From NCBI GenBank assembly GCA_035771165.1, contig JAWNZC010000013.1, positions 46,001-110,000 on the forward strand: a stretch of DNA of 64,000 bases, given 5' to 3'. The stretch is from Paragorgia papillata. Lineage: Eukaryota > Cnidaria > Anthozoa > Scleralcyonacea > Coralliidae. A program made the position numbers and the translations under genes. Shown here in pieces: positions 18,566 to 31,000 of this stretch (position 1 is the stretch's first letter; each line of letters starts with the position of its first letter). The notes below the pieces were generated by a model. The model saw only the letters and a program-made list of their open reading frames with translations, searched no databases and was not told where the DNA came from.

Positions 18566-19077
18566 CGCTCAAAGTCCAAAATATTCCGACAGGTGTATTT
18601 TTTCTTAATTTTTCAAAAAAGAAATTATAGCGATTTCATCACAAAGTTTTCTGATCTAAAAAACTACAGTATACAGTAGATTAACAGTCTACAGGTTTGA
18701 AATCACTTTAATATAGATGTTACGTTTCCACACTTAATATTTACAACTACAAGACTCCATCTATTATTTTGTCATGAAGTACACAGGCTTAAGTGTACTT
18801 CATTTACTTCAGTGAGAATTAGTTCTTTAAAATTAACAATTATTGTTAATTGTAGGCCATTGCACACTTACTGATTATTGGTAATTCTAGATGAGAGGAT
18901 ATGCTGGGAGGAGACGACTGGACGAGTGAGCCACGGAACGTGTCTGTGAAATTTTGCATAAATTAATATCCCAGGTTCGGTTTCCAGGCGTATCGCCTGA
19001 AACTATAGAAGCGGACTGTGCTGATCCTGTAAGAGCGACTGAATAACGAAAACATCATGGCCATTAAAGTGCCTATG

Positions 19078-19915
19078 AAACGAAAATTAAATTAAATTTT
19101 AAAAAAATACGTAAAATGACAAAGTAACATCTTTTGCAGTTTTTTGTTTCCTTGCTTCCTTGTTGAGATATTTCAGTTTGTTTGATATGTGCGACTTATC
19201 GCACAAAAGATTATATATCTTTGTTATTGTCAAACAAAAACACTTAAATTTTACAGACTCAGTTGTAGGAGAAACACTCGCACATATGATTCCTAATTCG
19301 CCAGTGCTTTTGTTCGATATACTATACTAGAGGAATTCACAACATAAGAAGGAAGAGAATTCCAATCAATAACATAACGATTAAAAAAAGAAAATTTGAA
19401 ATAATTAGTGTGAAATATCTTGGGTCTTAGTTTGTATCTATTACTTAGCCCTAGTTCTTGTCTGTCCGATTAAATCTAGATAATTATTTGGATCAATGTC
19501 ACAATATCCAAAGATGATTTTATACAAGGTAACCAGGCTTAAATATTTCCTCCGTACTTCTAAACTTAACCAACCAAGTTTCTTCAACCTATCAACATAG
19601 GGTAACGACGAGCCACAAATAAGTCGGGAAGCTCCCCTTTGCACCGATTCCAAAGCATGTATGTGTTTTTTAAGAAGTGGGTTCCAAACTGGACAACCAT
19701 ATTCCAGAACAGGAACGACTAGGGCTTGAAAGGCAACCTCAATACCCTTCTTATTCTTAGTTCGAAATGTTCTCCTAATCAGCCCCAGAACTCGGTTGGC
19801 TTTAGCACAAATGTTATCAATGTGACTATCCCAAGATAATGTTGAATCTTACTCTATCATTTTAAGTGTTCTTTCAAATAAGAGACTTAATTTTCGTTTC
19901 ATAGCCATAGGCACT
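19078..19915. mobile_element. TTAA-flanked inverted-repeat element hosting a LINE fragment
   Basis: The sequence AGTGCCTATGAAACGAAAATT (split: AGTGCCTATGAAACG then AAAATT) just after TTAA at 19074-19077 is matched at the far end by its inverse before TTAA at 19916-19919. TTAA duplications are typical of piggyBac and Kolobok elements. A LINE fragment (19325-19853) fills most of the interior. The ends resemble those at 45361-46534. Confidence 0.6.
19325..19853 (-). pseudogene. LINE reverse-transcriptase C-terminal fragment
   Basis: The minus strand encodes the conserved end of a non-LTR retrotransposon ORF2: STLSWDSHI, KANRVLGLIRRTF, LVVPVLEYGCPVWNP, LESVQRGASRLI and LEVRRKYLSLVTLYKI. A frameshift near 19441-19450 moves the last part (RYVIDWNSLP) to another frame. 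The pattern fits CR1/L2/Jockey-type LINEs. It is a dead, 5'-truncated copy between PRKAB and CEP97. Confidence 0.8.
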
Positions 19916-20058
19916 TTAACCAATTTCTCTAGAGCTTCCCGTTGTAAATCATTTAGACAATCAACTTTAAAGTGCCTATAAACTCAAATAAGATATTACT
20001 GATATGAATTCTATATAACGTGAATAGTTGAATGCCAAAATATTTTTTAATTTGAACT

Positions 20059-20064
20059 TTTATT
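20059..20064 (-). promoter_or_regulatory. Possible poly(A) signal of the CEP97-like gene
   Basis: TTTATT on the plus strand reads AATAAA on the minus strand, about 105 bases past the stop codon at 20167. Placement is reasonable, but the hexamer is common in this AT-rich DNA. Confidence 0.35.
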
Positions 20065-20166
20065 TGTTTCTGATTGGTGCAAACCGACAACGCCAAGCTC
20101 GCGAGTCGAGAAGTGATTTTGGGGGAGTTAAGTACCGCAGCCCGAGATAGAGCTCTAAATTCGAGC

Positions 20167-22026
20167 TTAGGGCGCGGGGGATTCGTCATTACTTTTCGCA
20201 CTAACGTTGCTGATCTCAGCTTTTAAAGCCGATAGCATACTCGATGCTCGTTTTCCAAGGCGAGGTGAGATACGTTTAGTGTCTGTCTCTGTCGCACTCG
20301 TTGTATCGCTTAAACCTCCATGTCCATCGTCTCCTTGGTTACATTCGTCAGTGCCGTGGTGTGTTTCATGATTGGTGGCATTTGGAGATTTTTGAACTTC
20401 AATGTCCTTTGTAATCTCAGAACTGGTCGTTGTTTCTGAACGACACACTTCTGAAGTGGATTCCGCGTGTTTCGAAGGAACGTCCAGGACTTTATGAACA
20501 CTTGTGGATCCCACTGGGTAGTGCTTTATATCCTCAAGTGTCCCACCTTCTTTCGTTAGATCTGCCTCGTTGTTATCACCACCCTCAACGGAGGATTCTT
20601 TGTTGTGTTCTAAGTTCAAATCTTTGATCTCCTCAACCGTTTCATCTTTACCATCCCTAAATTTCACATCTATCCCAAAATGATCTTCTTGGTCCCGGGG
20701 TTCCTCGTCAGTGCCATCTTCACCCTCACCATCACTGTTCCTATATTTGATGTCAGCTTCGGTCATAGCCTCCAATTTCTCTGAGGAATCACCCACTTGG
20801 TTGTCGATTATTCCCACATTCTCATTTACCCCTTTTTCAACAACATCCACCGTCTGATCCACGTTGTCCCTGTTTATCTCCTCCTTTCCCTCGTGTTCCT
20901 CATCGCCCATCAAGATAACACTATCCAGAGGGTGCTCCCCTTTGATGTTTGTCTCAGACAATTCTTCGTCCTCCGCGGTAATGTCTTCATCCAACTCTTC
21001 GTCGTTACCTTCAAGATTCTCAAAGGATATCCCATCCACTTCGTTGTCCGCAAATTCCAATTCCTTAACATCCAACGCCGTTCCTTTAATTGTACTCAGA
21101 AGTTCCTCTGCATCTTCATATGTGTCCTCATCCGACTCTTTGGTGATATCTTCAAACGTTCTCTCATCCTTCACGTTGTCCAAGATTTCCAATTCCTTAA
21201 CACCGAAAGCCATCCCTTCAATAGCGCCCTCAACAAGTTCCTCTTTATCCTCTTTGTCCCCTTTATCCTTTCCATCCTCTTTGCGTTCTTTTTCCTGTTT
21301 ATCCCATTCATCCCCTATATCCTCTACATCCTCGTTACCATCTTTACCTTCATTGTCCCCATTATCCTCTTGATCAACTTTATCCTCCTTATTCTCGTTA
21401 TCCTCGTTATCCTGTTTACCCTCCTTATCCCCATTATCCTCTTTATCATCGTTGTCCTCTTTATTCTCGTTATCCTTATTATCCGTTTTATCCCCGTTAC
21501 CTCCTCTATCCTCGTTTTCCCCTCTATCCTCATTATCCCATCTATCCTCTTTGTCCTTTTTACCCCCTTTATCCTCTTCATCCTCTTTGTTCTCTTTATC
21601 CTCTTTATCCTCTTTATCCTCTTTATCCTCCTTCTCCTCTCCATCCTCTTCGTCCTCTTTATCCTCTCCGTCCTCTTCATCCTTCTTATCCTCTGTGTCC
21701 TCTTTATCCATCATAGTCCCCCTTATAACCTCAAAATCTCCGACTTCTTCATCCTCTGCTTCTGAGTTATCATTCTCAGCACATTCTCGTTCATCTACCT
21801 CATCATCTAAGAGATTCTCCCCCTGCTCATTCTTGTCGTCTTGATCGTTTCCAACACAATGATTTAGAGCCTCCGTTTGAAAGTCGCTACTTGCACTGGC
21901 GTTGTCAGTATTCTGCATCTCAACAAGCTCACTCGGTCCCGACAATCGAGGATGTGGCAGAAATACTGAATCACATGGTTCTCGGGTATCAGTCGCAGAT
22001 ACCAACAACGAATCCACATATTTAAC
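20167..22026 (-). CDS. CEP97: CEP97-like last exon, acidic repeat tail
   Basis: The 619-codon exon opens VKYVDSLL, has about 160 residues that are mostly E, D, K, N and G (about 21240-21715), and ends NDESPAP before the stop. The acidic part is written by short repeats of GAGGATAAA type, so slippage probably expanded it. After it come two related blocks of about 45 residues containing GVKELEILDN and DVKELEFADN. The 322-codon frame on the opposite strand (20797-21765) is a shadow of this repeat. The acidic tail has no counterpart known to me in vertebrate CEP97. Confidence 0.82.
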   Translation of the reverse strand, partial: VKYVDSLLVSATDTREPCDSVFLPHPRLSGPSELVEMQNTDNASASSDFQTEALNHCVGNDQDDKNEQGENLLDDEVDERECAENDNSEAEDEEVGDFEVIRGTMMDKEDTEDKKDEEDGEDKEDEEDGEEKEDKEDKEDKEDKENKEDEEDKGGKKDKEDRWDNEDRGENEDRGGNGDKTDNKDNENKEDNDDKEDNGDKEGKQDNEDNENKEDKVDQEDNGDNEGKDGNEDVEDIGDEWDKQEKERKEDGKDKGDKEDKEELVEGAIEGMAFGVKELEILDNVKDERTFEDITKESDEDTYEDAEELLSTIKGTALDVKELEFADNEVDGISFENLEGNDEELDEDITAEDEELSETNIKGEHPLDSVILMGDEEHEGKEEINRDNVDQTVDVVEKGVNENVGIIDNQVGDSSEKLEAMTEADIKYRNSDGEGEDGTDEEPRDQEDHFGIDVKFRDGKDETVEEIKDLNLEHNKESSVEGGDNNEADLTKEGGTLEDIKHYPVGSTSVHKVLDVPSKHAESTSEVCRSETTTSSEITKDIEVQKSPNATNHETHHGTDECNQGDDGHGGLSDTTSATETDTKRISPRLGKRASSMLSALKAEISNVSAKSNDESPAP

Positions 22027-25000
22027 CTAAAACAAATTACAGGGAATTTTTAGCTAAGACAGTTCAATAAACAGGTTTTCTGACAGAAAGTAAATCAAGT
22101 TCTACTTTGTTCTTTAGTGGCATACAAGAGTGGTTCTGGACTTCACTTATGAATGATGCTATTGACAATAAAATATATTATATATTAAATTATTCATCAA
22201 TCAAATCCATTATATTATACTGTATAATCTAGCAGTATTACGCGCAACATAAGACACTAAATTATGACAAAACTCATAGTTAACGTAAATACAATACAAT
22301 ACAATACAATACAATACAATACAATACAATACAATACAATACAATGTAATATGATGTAATGCAATGCAATACAATGTACTGTACTATACTATACTGTACT
22401 GGTATGTAATGCAATGTACTGTACTGTACTGTACTGTGCTGTACTGTACTGTAATGTAATGTAATGTAATGTATAGTACCGTACCTTCCGCACCACATAT
22501 CCTCGCCTTTAAGAAAAAAGAAAAAAGTTCGTTATTTAGAAAAATATATTGTTAGTTGAACAACTAATACGCAAGGCCGGCTAGTGGCGTTTAGGGACGA
22601 CATGGGTGGCACAAGCTGTTAGCGCGCTGCCCCTCGCCGCTGAAGTCAAGACTGGACGAAAGGGGTTAGTACTCGAAAGGGTGACCACATAAGTGGATTT
22701 GTAGTTTCTCTTCTGTGCTTCGAGAGTTTTGCACCGGCTTCTCCGGTTTTCCTCCCTCCGCAAAATCAACACCATAGTTTCCCCATGTAGCACTTTATTC
22801 TATACGCGATCAGGGGCGGACTGGCCAGTCGGGCTTACCGGGCAAACGCCCGGTGGGCCCCTTGCCTGTTGGGCCCCCTTTGGGCCCTTATATTTTTTTG
22901 ACTTTGTAAAAGTGAAAAAAGGCTATGTATCAATCAGGCAATACATGCTTAGGATAAAACAATTATCTAGCGTTTATAGTGGGAGCTATAGTTTCTTCCG
23001 ACATTTCGAGTTCCGAAGAAAGCAATTAATAAAATATAATTACTCCATTAATACAAAACCAGTTCACTGTAAACGTGGTGCACAGAAAAGGCGTAAGAAA
23101 AGGTGGACGACTTGCAAGAAGCAGCTCCTCTGAAAAGAGAACAATGTTTAGGGTCCGTAGAGTTGGAGGGAAGTGCATGTAGCAATCTTCCTCTTTTCCC
23201 CCTCCTAATATAGAGTCGTTCTTTATAATTTGTTGAGATTACTCAAAAAGAAAATATGGATCTAAAAAGTTTGAAACGCTTCAAACATCTGATCTACAAT
23301 CATATAATTAAAATATATGTTGTATAGTCGATAAATGGTTAGCGCATGGGAAAGAATGCGTACGGAAATGCGTCGTCCTTTGTTTTTATTGGTAACCCTC
23401 AGGCCTTAACAGGCTTTGACCTTACAGTCCATGCATATTTTAACATTTAATGTACTATTCAAAGACTAATTTAGACAAAATCTTTGTTAAAAATGAGGAA
23501 ATGTGCCATAACAAACATGTTTTAAAACTATTAAAAGTTTGCTCAAAACTGCTGTCAGAATGCGGGAAATGCCATTTCACAGACCCAAATTTCAAACATT
23601 TTCCGAGGGATGCTTCCCCCAGACCTCCCCCTACACATGTGGACCCACATCAACTTGATTTGGAACCTGGGCCCCCTTTTACAGCAAATCGCCCGGGCCC
23701 CTGACCTAGCCAGTCCGCCCCTGTACGCGATATAGTTTCATCAAGGGTGAGGGACATTGAATTATCGGGACATTAAAATACTGTCATATGTTATCCTCAA
23801 TAGACAAAGTAGCTTTACTCAGTGGCGTCGGCATATTGGGCGGGCATATCAATCCGCTTCATGTAAACAGGGCCTTACTTTACTTTAATTTACCCTACCA
23901 GTGTTTTTGAAGAGTAACAGCTGCATTCCTTTCTAACTTGATCTGTTTATTCTTGTTTTCCATATCCTGTCGTTCTACTCTATCAGACAGTTGAGTAAGC
24001 TAAGGGGAAAAAAGAATGCAGACAAATAAATAGAAAACAATAAGCAAATAATGTGTTACTCAGTAAATCGAAGGTCGCGGGTTCGAATCCCAGCCGGGTC
24101 AAGTAGAGTTTTCACTATACTTGTCCGGTATGGTCATTGAACTCTAAGTAAACTGGAACGCTAACTCCATAAGTCAGGCCCTATGAATGGATGAAGCAAA
24201 AATCTTTGAATGTTATGTCTTTGAATGCTGTATATGAAACTGAAGCTATTGAAAAATGCTATTTGGTATAGAAACTTCAAGACTTTAGCTAAAAGGGAAA
24301 TAATTAAAAAATATAAAAACAATTGTTCGCCGTAGGTTACAAAATGGCAGTTGTTTTTATATTTTTTAGTTATTTCCCTTTTAGCTAAAGTCTTGAAGTT
24401 TCTATACCAAATAGCATTTTTCAATAGCTTCAGTTTCATATATAGCCCAACGTTCAGCGTTAAGTATTTCAGCTCAAAACTCAGAAAAACTACAACAAGT
24501 TTCTTAGTGTTATTTCCCAGCGAAATATGGTCGAACATTTACTACATTTTAAAAAGTTTAAAATAACGAGGAAACTTATACTATACATCAAATTGAAGCC
24601 AATGCTATTTCTAAAAACATACGTATAAAACAATGTATTTCAATCCGTTGTTTTGGAGTAATTTGAAATCGTCCCAAACAAAATATATGGCAGGATGAAA
24701 ATTAAGTAACTTGAAGCACGGGAGCTACCTGCAAAGGGACTGGCACTGGCTTCAAAATCCCCCCCTGAGTTATCGTTCCAGTCTTCTTATAGTTCAATGG
24801 GTATGGTTCGTCACTCGGAGTAACACCTTATTATTATTCTCCACCCGAGTTCACTGCATGTCCCATAATAATTATTCAAAATAAGCAAATAGTTCTAAAC
24901 CCGCGATTGAACTTGGTGAAGTAATTCAATTGGTTTAAATCATTTATACATTCAAATACCTTGCCATAAAGTAGAGTAACGGCCTCCACCAACTGTTGTT

Positions 25001-28000
25001 TCTCGATTTCGTGCTGTTGCTCCGCTCTAGAAGAACAAACTTGACTATTCAATTGTGTTTAAAACAAAAGGGCCATGAAAATTACAAAGGAGCTATCGCA
25101 GAATATTTAGAGATATTAATAATGCAGCTATACAGCAAGTATAAACCTTAAAATTTCAAAGTTTTCTTAAAATTTGAAAAAAACGTATGGCAGTCTCGTC
25201 GAATTGCAAAATAATAAAAGTTTACTTTTTTCGTTCGTTTTTGCTGTACAAGCTGCCGTAAGTTAAGCTCAGAGAAAAACTCTGAGCTCCAGACGGGACT
25301 CGAACCCACAACCTTCCGAATACCAGCCGGACGCTCTCACCGTTGAGCCAATGGAACTCGCATGGTTGACCGAGGTTGTTTTTCGATATTTATACCTGGG
25401 AACTAGTCAAATTGTACGTGTGTCAACGTGTGTCACAAGTACTTGTACAGCTTGTACAGCAAAAACAAACGAAAAAAACTTTACAAACTTCAAGCTGAAA
25501 ATGCTACTAACATATAAAAAGAAAAGCTTCCCACTCTTTTTTGTTCGGAAGCTTGCGCGGGTGCAAAGCGTTTGTCAGCGGTGTTGATTCGACCAAATAC
25601 TTAAAGTTAATCTTTCTTCAAAAGTAGTAAAGGTTACCGTATATCTCACTTACTTTTGCATCATCAAACACAACGTCGCCACGTATTTCTGAAGCCTTCG
25701 CACCCGTAGCTCATTTTTAAAGTTGATCCCTTGAAAACTGCGATGACGAAAGTAATATCCTTTCCTGCAAAAACCAGAACAGAGACGTCGTATATATGAC
25801 GAGACAATGAATGTATCATGTTACTCCTTAATGTCTTGTGCGTTCCTTAATGTCTTGTGTGTTCCATAATGTCTTGTGTTACTTAATGTCTTGTGTGTTC
25901 CTTAATCTACCGTGTGTTCCTTAATGTATCGGTGTTCCTTAATATCTTGTGCGTTCCTTAATGTATCGTGTGTTCCTTAACGTGTCGTATGTTCCTTAAT
26001 GTCTTGTGTGTTCCTTAATGTCTTATGTGTTCTTTAATGTCTTGCGTGTTCCGTAATGTCTTGTGTGTTCCGTAATGTCTTGTGTGTTCCGTAATGTCTT
26101 GTGTGTTCCTTAATGTCTTGTGTGTTCCTTAATGTCTTGTGTGACCCTTAATGTCTTGTGTGTTCCTTAACGTCTTGTGTGTTCCCTAATGTCTCATATT
26201 ATCCCGTAATGTCTCATTTACTTCCTAAATATCTCGTGTGCTCCTTAACGTCTCGTGTATCCCTTAATATCTAGTGTGCTCCTCAAAGTCTTGTGTGTTC
26301 CTTAATGCCCAGTGGGTTTCTTAACTGATAAACACAACGTTCACCTACCAAAATGCCTGAATTCTACTTGCAGCATCGTGCTTTCTCTTGAAGTTTTTAA
26401 AATCAAATTTTCGGCGCACTAGGAATCCTCTGATATGAGATTGCAATATCGTAGCAGCCAAATGGATCAACTTGTTCGCCTCTTCTTCGGTCATTATCGG
26501 AAAATCTTCGCCAACGGCTTCAGACGACACTTGAGTGTCGCACAACCCTGATTGTTCCAATTCAGTTGGATAATCACCTAAAATGATCCCTGATCATTTA
26601 ACTTTATATTAAACAACAGGGCTCCACTAATTAAGTCCTGTCTGATCTTGTCTCGTCGTGTCGTGCCTTACCGGGCCCTGCCTTGCCTTAATTGAATTGC
26701 CTTGCGTCGTCTTGCCATGCCTTGCCTTGCCTTGAATTGCCATGCCTTGCCGTGCCTTGAATTGCCTTGTCTTGCCGTGCCTTGAATTGCCTTGCCATCC
26801 CTTGCCGTGCTTTAAATTGCCTTGTCTTGCTATGCCTTTGCCGTGCCTTGAATTGCCTTATTGCCGTGCCTTGAATTGCCTTTCTTTGCCTTGCCATGCC
26901 TTGCCGTGCCTTGAATTGCCTTATTGCCGTGTCTTACCGGGCCTTGCCGTGCCTTGAATTGCCTTGCCATACCTTACCGTGCATTTCCTTGCCATGCCTT
27001 GCTGTGCTTTGAATTGCCATGCCTTGAATTGCCTTGCCATGCCTTATTGCCGTGCCTTGCCTTACCTTGTCGCGTCGCGTCTTGTCGTGTTGTTTTGTTT
27101 GTAATATTTTCAAGAAATTTTAATATAACTACAAAAAAACTAACTTACAGTTGTCGCTTTCAATTGATTTCTTTAAGGGAGAGTAAACAGGAAGAAAACT
27201 GGACTCAGAACATAATAGATCATTCACATCATCTGAAATAAAGTAGAAAAACCGATAGAAAATAAAACATGTCCCCATATCTTACTCCTTTACTCGACTA
27301 GCCTCCACTCTCTTCTGCTCCACTCCACTCCTCTACGCTCCACTCCCCGTTCTGCTCTCCTCTCTTCTCATCCCCTTGGCTTTATAAATATCCTGACGTA
27401 CAAACTTATCCCTCAAATCCATCGACCTCCCTTACTTTGTTCACCTTCTTCACCTGTGAGATGTCCACTTTCATTCTTGGAGTATTCGGAAAAGGCAAGG
27501 CCAAGATGATTGAGCCCTGAAGTTTCGAGTGTTTCGCCTGAATTTCCATCAAACCTAATAAGGGTAAACAAGACTTAGGGGTTTGGGTTGACAGGTAACT
27601 AGCGGGTACCCGCACAGAGAATAACACAGCCTCAATGAGTGTGACGTAATACAACGACAGTGTTAATAGAATAGCTGACTGACTGACCGACCGGCCGATC
27701 GACCAACCGGCTCAATGAGTGTGACATAATACAACGACAGTGTCAATAGAATAGCTGATTGACCGACCGACCGACCGAGCGAGCGAGCGACCGACCGACC
27801 GACCGACCGACCGACCGACCGACTGACTGACTAAAAGACAGACAGGCAAGTGAAAGTAAAATGACGCGAAGTGCAGTGTAGTGCAGTGCAGTGAAGTGAA
27901 GTGAAGTGCAGTGAAGTGAAGTGAAGTGAAGTGAAGTGAAGTGAAGTGAAGTGAAGTGAAGTGACGTTACGTTCAGTGAATCTAAGTAGATAAGAAGATG

Positions 28001-31000
28001 TATGCTACATCGCATAAGAGTATAGGAATAGAGGAACTCATGATAGCATACGTTCCGTTCTCTTGGTGCTCTCCATTCGTAAACGAATAAGCGTTATTTC
28101 CACCAACTTCAGGTGTTTGCTTTCCCGTGAATTTCTCTAATCTTTGTCTTTCCAAGAAATTATCCAAGAATTTCTTTTGATCATCATGGAGCTAGAAAAT
28201 GACGATAAATTTGACAATGGCGATGGGTACATTACACAACTCGATAGAGCACGCCAAACAATGAACCATTATAATAATTTTATCGGGCATTCTGGTGTAT
28301 TTTGCGGGCTAAAATGCAAATTGCAGCAGACTAAAATATATTTTATCCCGCTGATTTGAGCCTATCAGTTTTAACAGTTCTAAATCATTATTGGTTTGTT
28401 GTTTACGAAATTGTACACTTTTCTAATGTCAATACCTTGGAGTAAAGATTGTTTTGATGACAAATGTTGCGCTTTTCTGCCAAGTTTTACATGCGCATGT
28501 AAGTTATGAGTTATGTAAATATTAAATACATAGAGAATAATACATGGATGCTTGGAAATATTAAATTTATTTCGAGTGTTGAACAGGATATCTCACACGT
28601 TCGCGTTTATTATATAAAAAAATTGTCCTATTGCCTTGCAAAAATTGCATTAAACTATAATGCTGATTCAGCGATAATCGTCACATGTGCGATTATCATA
28701 AATAATCGCACATGTGAGATTATCACTTTTATTGGTGGCGGAAAAATCAATAAAACACTCTATTTTATATAATAAAATGAACTAAACGCCGACGCAAAAG
28801 CGGCACTGTTCGAGATACTGTTTACTGTACTGTCTTTGATTTTCTTCTAAATACCATTACTATAATATTAATACAGTTGATGTTCTTGGCCATAAACATG
28901 TTTTTGGACCTTTGGCCCCTCTCAGAGCTAATTTTAAACCTCGCATGCGGCTCGGGCTAAAATGAGTCTGAGTCGAGCCAAAACATATATTTATGCCCGC
29001 GAACATCAACTCTATTGCATTTTATATAATTTGACAGTGAGGGCAAAAAGTCCTTTGTCAATCCCCCCCCCCCCCCCCCCCCCCCCCCTCCCCCCCCCCC
29101 CCCCCCCTTCCCCCAACAATCGTACAAAAACGTATAATTCATTCACATTTATATATTGCGGACCGGGTTTTGAAAGTTGGAAATATTTAAACTCCCAAGG
29201 CGAACTAAACAATGCACGCTCCCCCCGCGCGGGCAATTAGCGGACGTAATGGGAAACAGCCTTTAAAGACATGTAAAATGAGACAGCTTTGTGTGTTTTA
29301 TAATTTTGATGACGTCACATGAAAACACTCTACAGTATATAGGCCCTGTTGTCTCTTGCAGCTCCAGGCCCAACAGACCGTTAATCCGCGAGCCCTGCCC
29401 ATATATCATGCCTTTCAAATAGGAGTAGCTTAATTAGGCAATATTTTGCTCTTTGACAAAGTCTTGTGATCTTTCATCTAGATATAGTTTACGCCAGACG
29501 CAAAAGTTACGATAATCAGTCCTACAGTGCTACATAATCAAATACAGTGCTTGCGCGACATCCGAGCTCGTACCTCAAAAAAGAGCGGGAAAACATTGAA
29601 ATATTTGGACTGTTCCGAGAGTCCAACACAAAAGTTAAAACTATAAGGCAGCATACTACCAAAAAGAAAGGGTAGGTAATTTGTGCATACCCTGGGTACC
29701 AGAGGCTCTTTGTTTGTGTTTGGGAGAGAGAGAGCCTCTGGTCTCGCGAGCTTCAAATCTCACTTTCGTGAGTTACTTCCTGTTGATTATTCTCACGGTT
29801 GAGTGAAATTTGAAACGCACGTTGCTATGTTACGATTGTTCAAAGTCCTCGACAGGAAGTAAAGCACGCTGTCTGGCACACTCGTTCGTTGCTTCGTTTT
29901 CGATAAAGAAACTATGGATTTTACCACAATTCCAACTCACTGTGGAAAGAATAATTATCGGACTTCCTCTGTTCACAAAAACTAGACTTTCGCTTTGGTA
30001 TTTCAGTGAGCTGAAACGGCAATCCGAGACTCAGAGGTGTATGGTTTAAGTTTTTAATATTTTTAATTACTCACGGTCACGCGTGACTTGCTTTGATTAA
30101 CCAATAGTAACCTTTCAGAAATTTAGGCCAATCAAAAACCGAGTTCAGATATTGAACTCACCAAAGTGAGATTTGAAGCCCGCGAGACCAGAGGCTTTCC
30201 CTCTCCCAAACTCAAACTCAGAGCCTCTGGTAACCAGGGTAATTTGTGCATGGCTTCTTTGTCAATATTGTAACACATTCTGAAATTACCCCTTCATGCC
30301 CTCCCTTTTAAAACACAAATTAATAGTCGAGTCTTATCTAGTCTTTTCATACTGTTTGGTTGTTGTTGCCACGGCTAGTTCCCACTTCTCTTGCAATGTT
30401 TACTCTTGCAAATTCACGCATGCGCAAACGTTTGGCAGCGGTGTTCATGCCGCCATCCTTTTTGCTACGGTGGATTGGATTTACTGTATCCTGGCTACAT
30501 TACCTGTGATGCAGTGGCTAAAGGACATGTTTTGCTTAAATAAAGTATCAACTGCAAATGATGACCAACGGAAAACAACGCCAAGTTTTCATCTCGTCTC
30601 AATCTTTCAGCGTCATTTCTAAACAAAATAAAAAGCAGGAAGAAAAAGAAATTCTTTTTTATATAAAATTAAGTAAAATGTTTGAGAAAGTTGCTCGTCT
30701 AGGTTAGAGTAGTCTTGAGAAAGACTGTTTATGGCGGTAGGATCCCCTATATTTATGTGTCTGGTTCATTGCGTCACGACTGCGGTACGTGTGGAATCTG
30801 TGGTGGGTGTTGTCGGAGAGGTGGGTGTTGTTCGTGGGTGGTGCTGTCGGTATTAGTTCGTCGGTGTTGTCAGGGGGAAAAAAACTACTGTCTACTGTTT
30901 GTTTGTTTGTTTGTTTGTTTGTTTGTTTGTTTGTTTGTTTGTTTGTTTGTTTGTTTGTTTGTTTGTTTGTAAAGCGTTATGGACAAGTCTTCTGTAAGGT

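Noticed and set aside
20797..21765. 322-codon plus-strand frame rich in I, L, F and V
   Set aside because: It is antisense to the acidic repeat of the CEP97-like last exon; GAG/GAT/AAA units read backwards give hydrophobic codons.
25265..25365. Functional tRNA gene
   Set aside because: Boxes A and B are good, but the flanks recur at another site in degraded form and no clean acceptor stem or terminator was found.
25825..26325. CRISPR-like array of regularly spaced repeats
   Set aside because: Repeats are head to tail without unique spacers, and the host is a eukaryote; it is a minisatellite.
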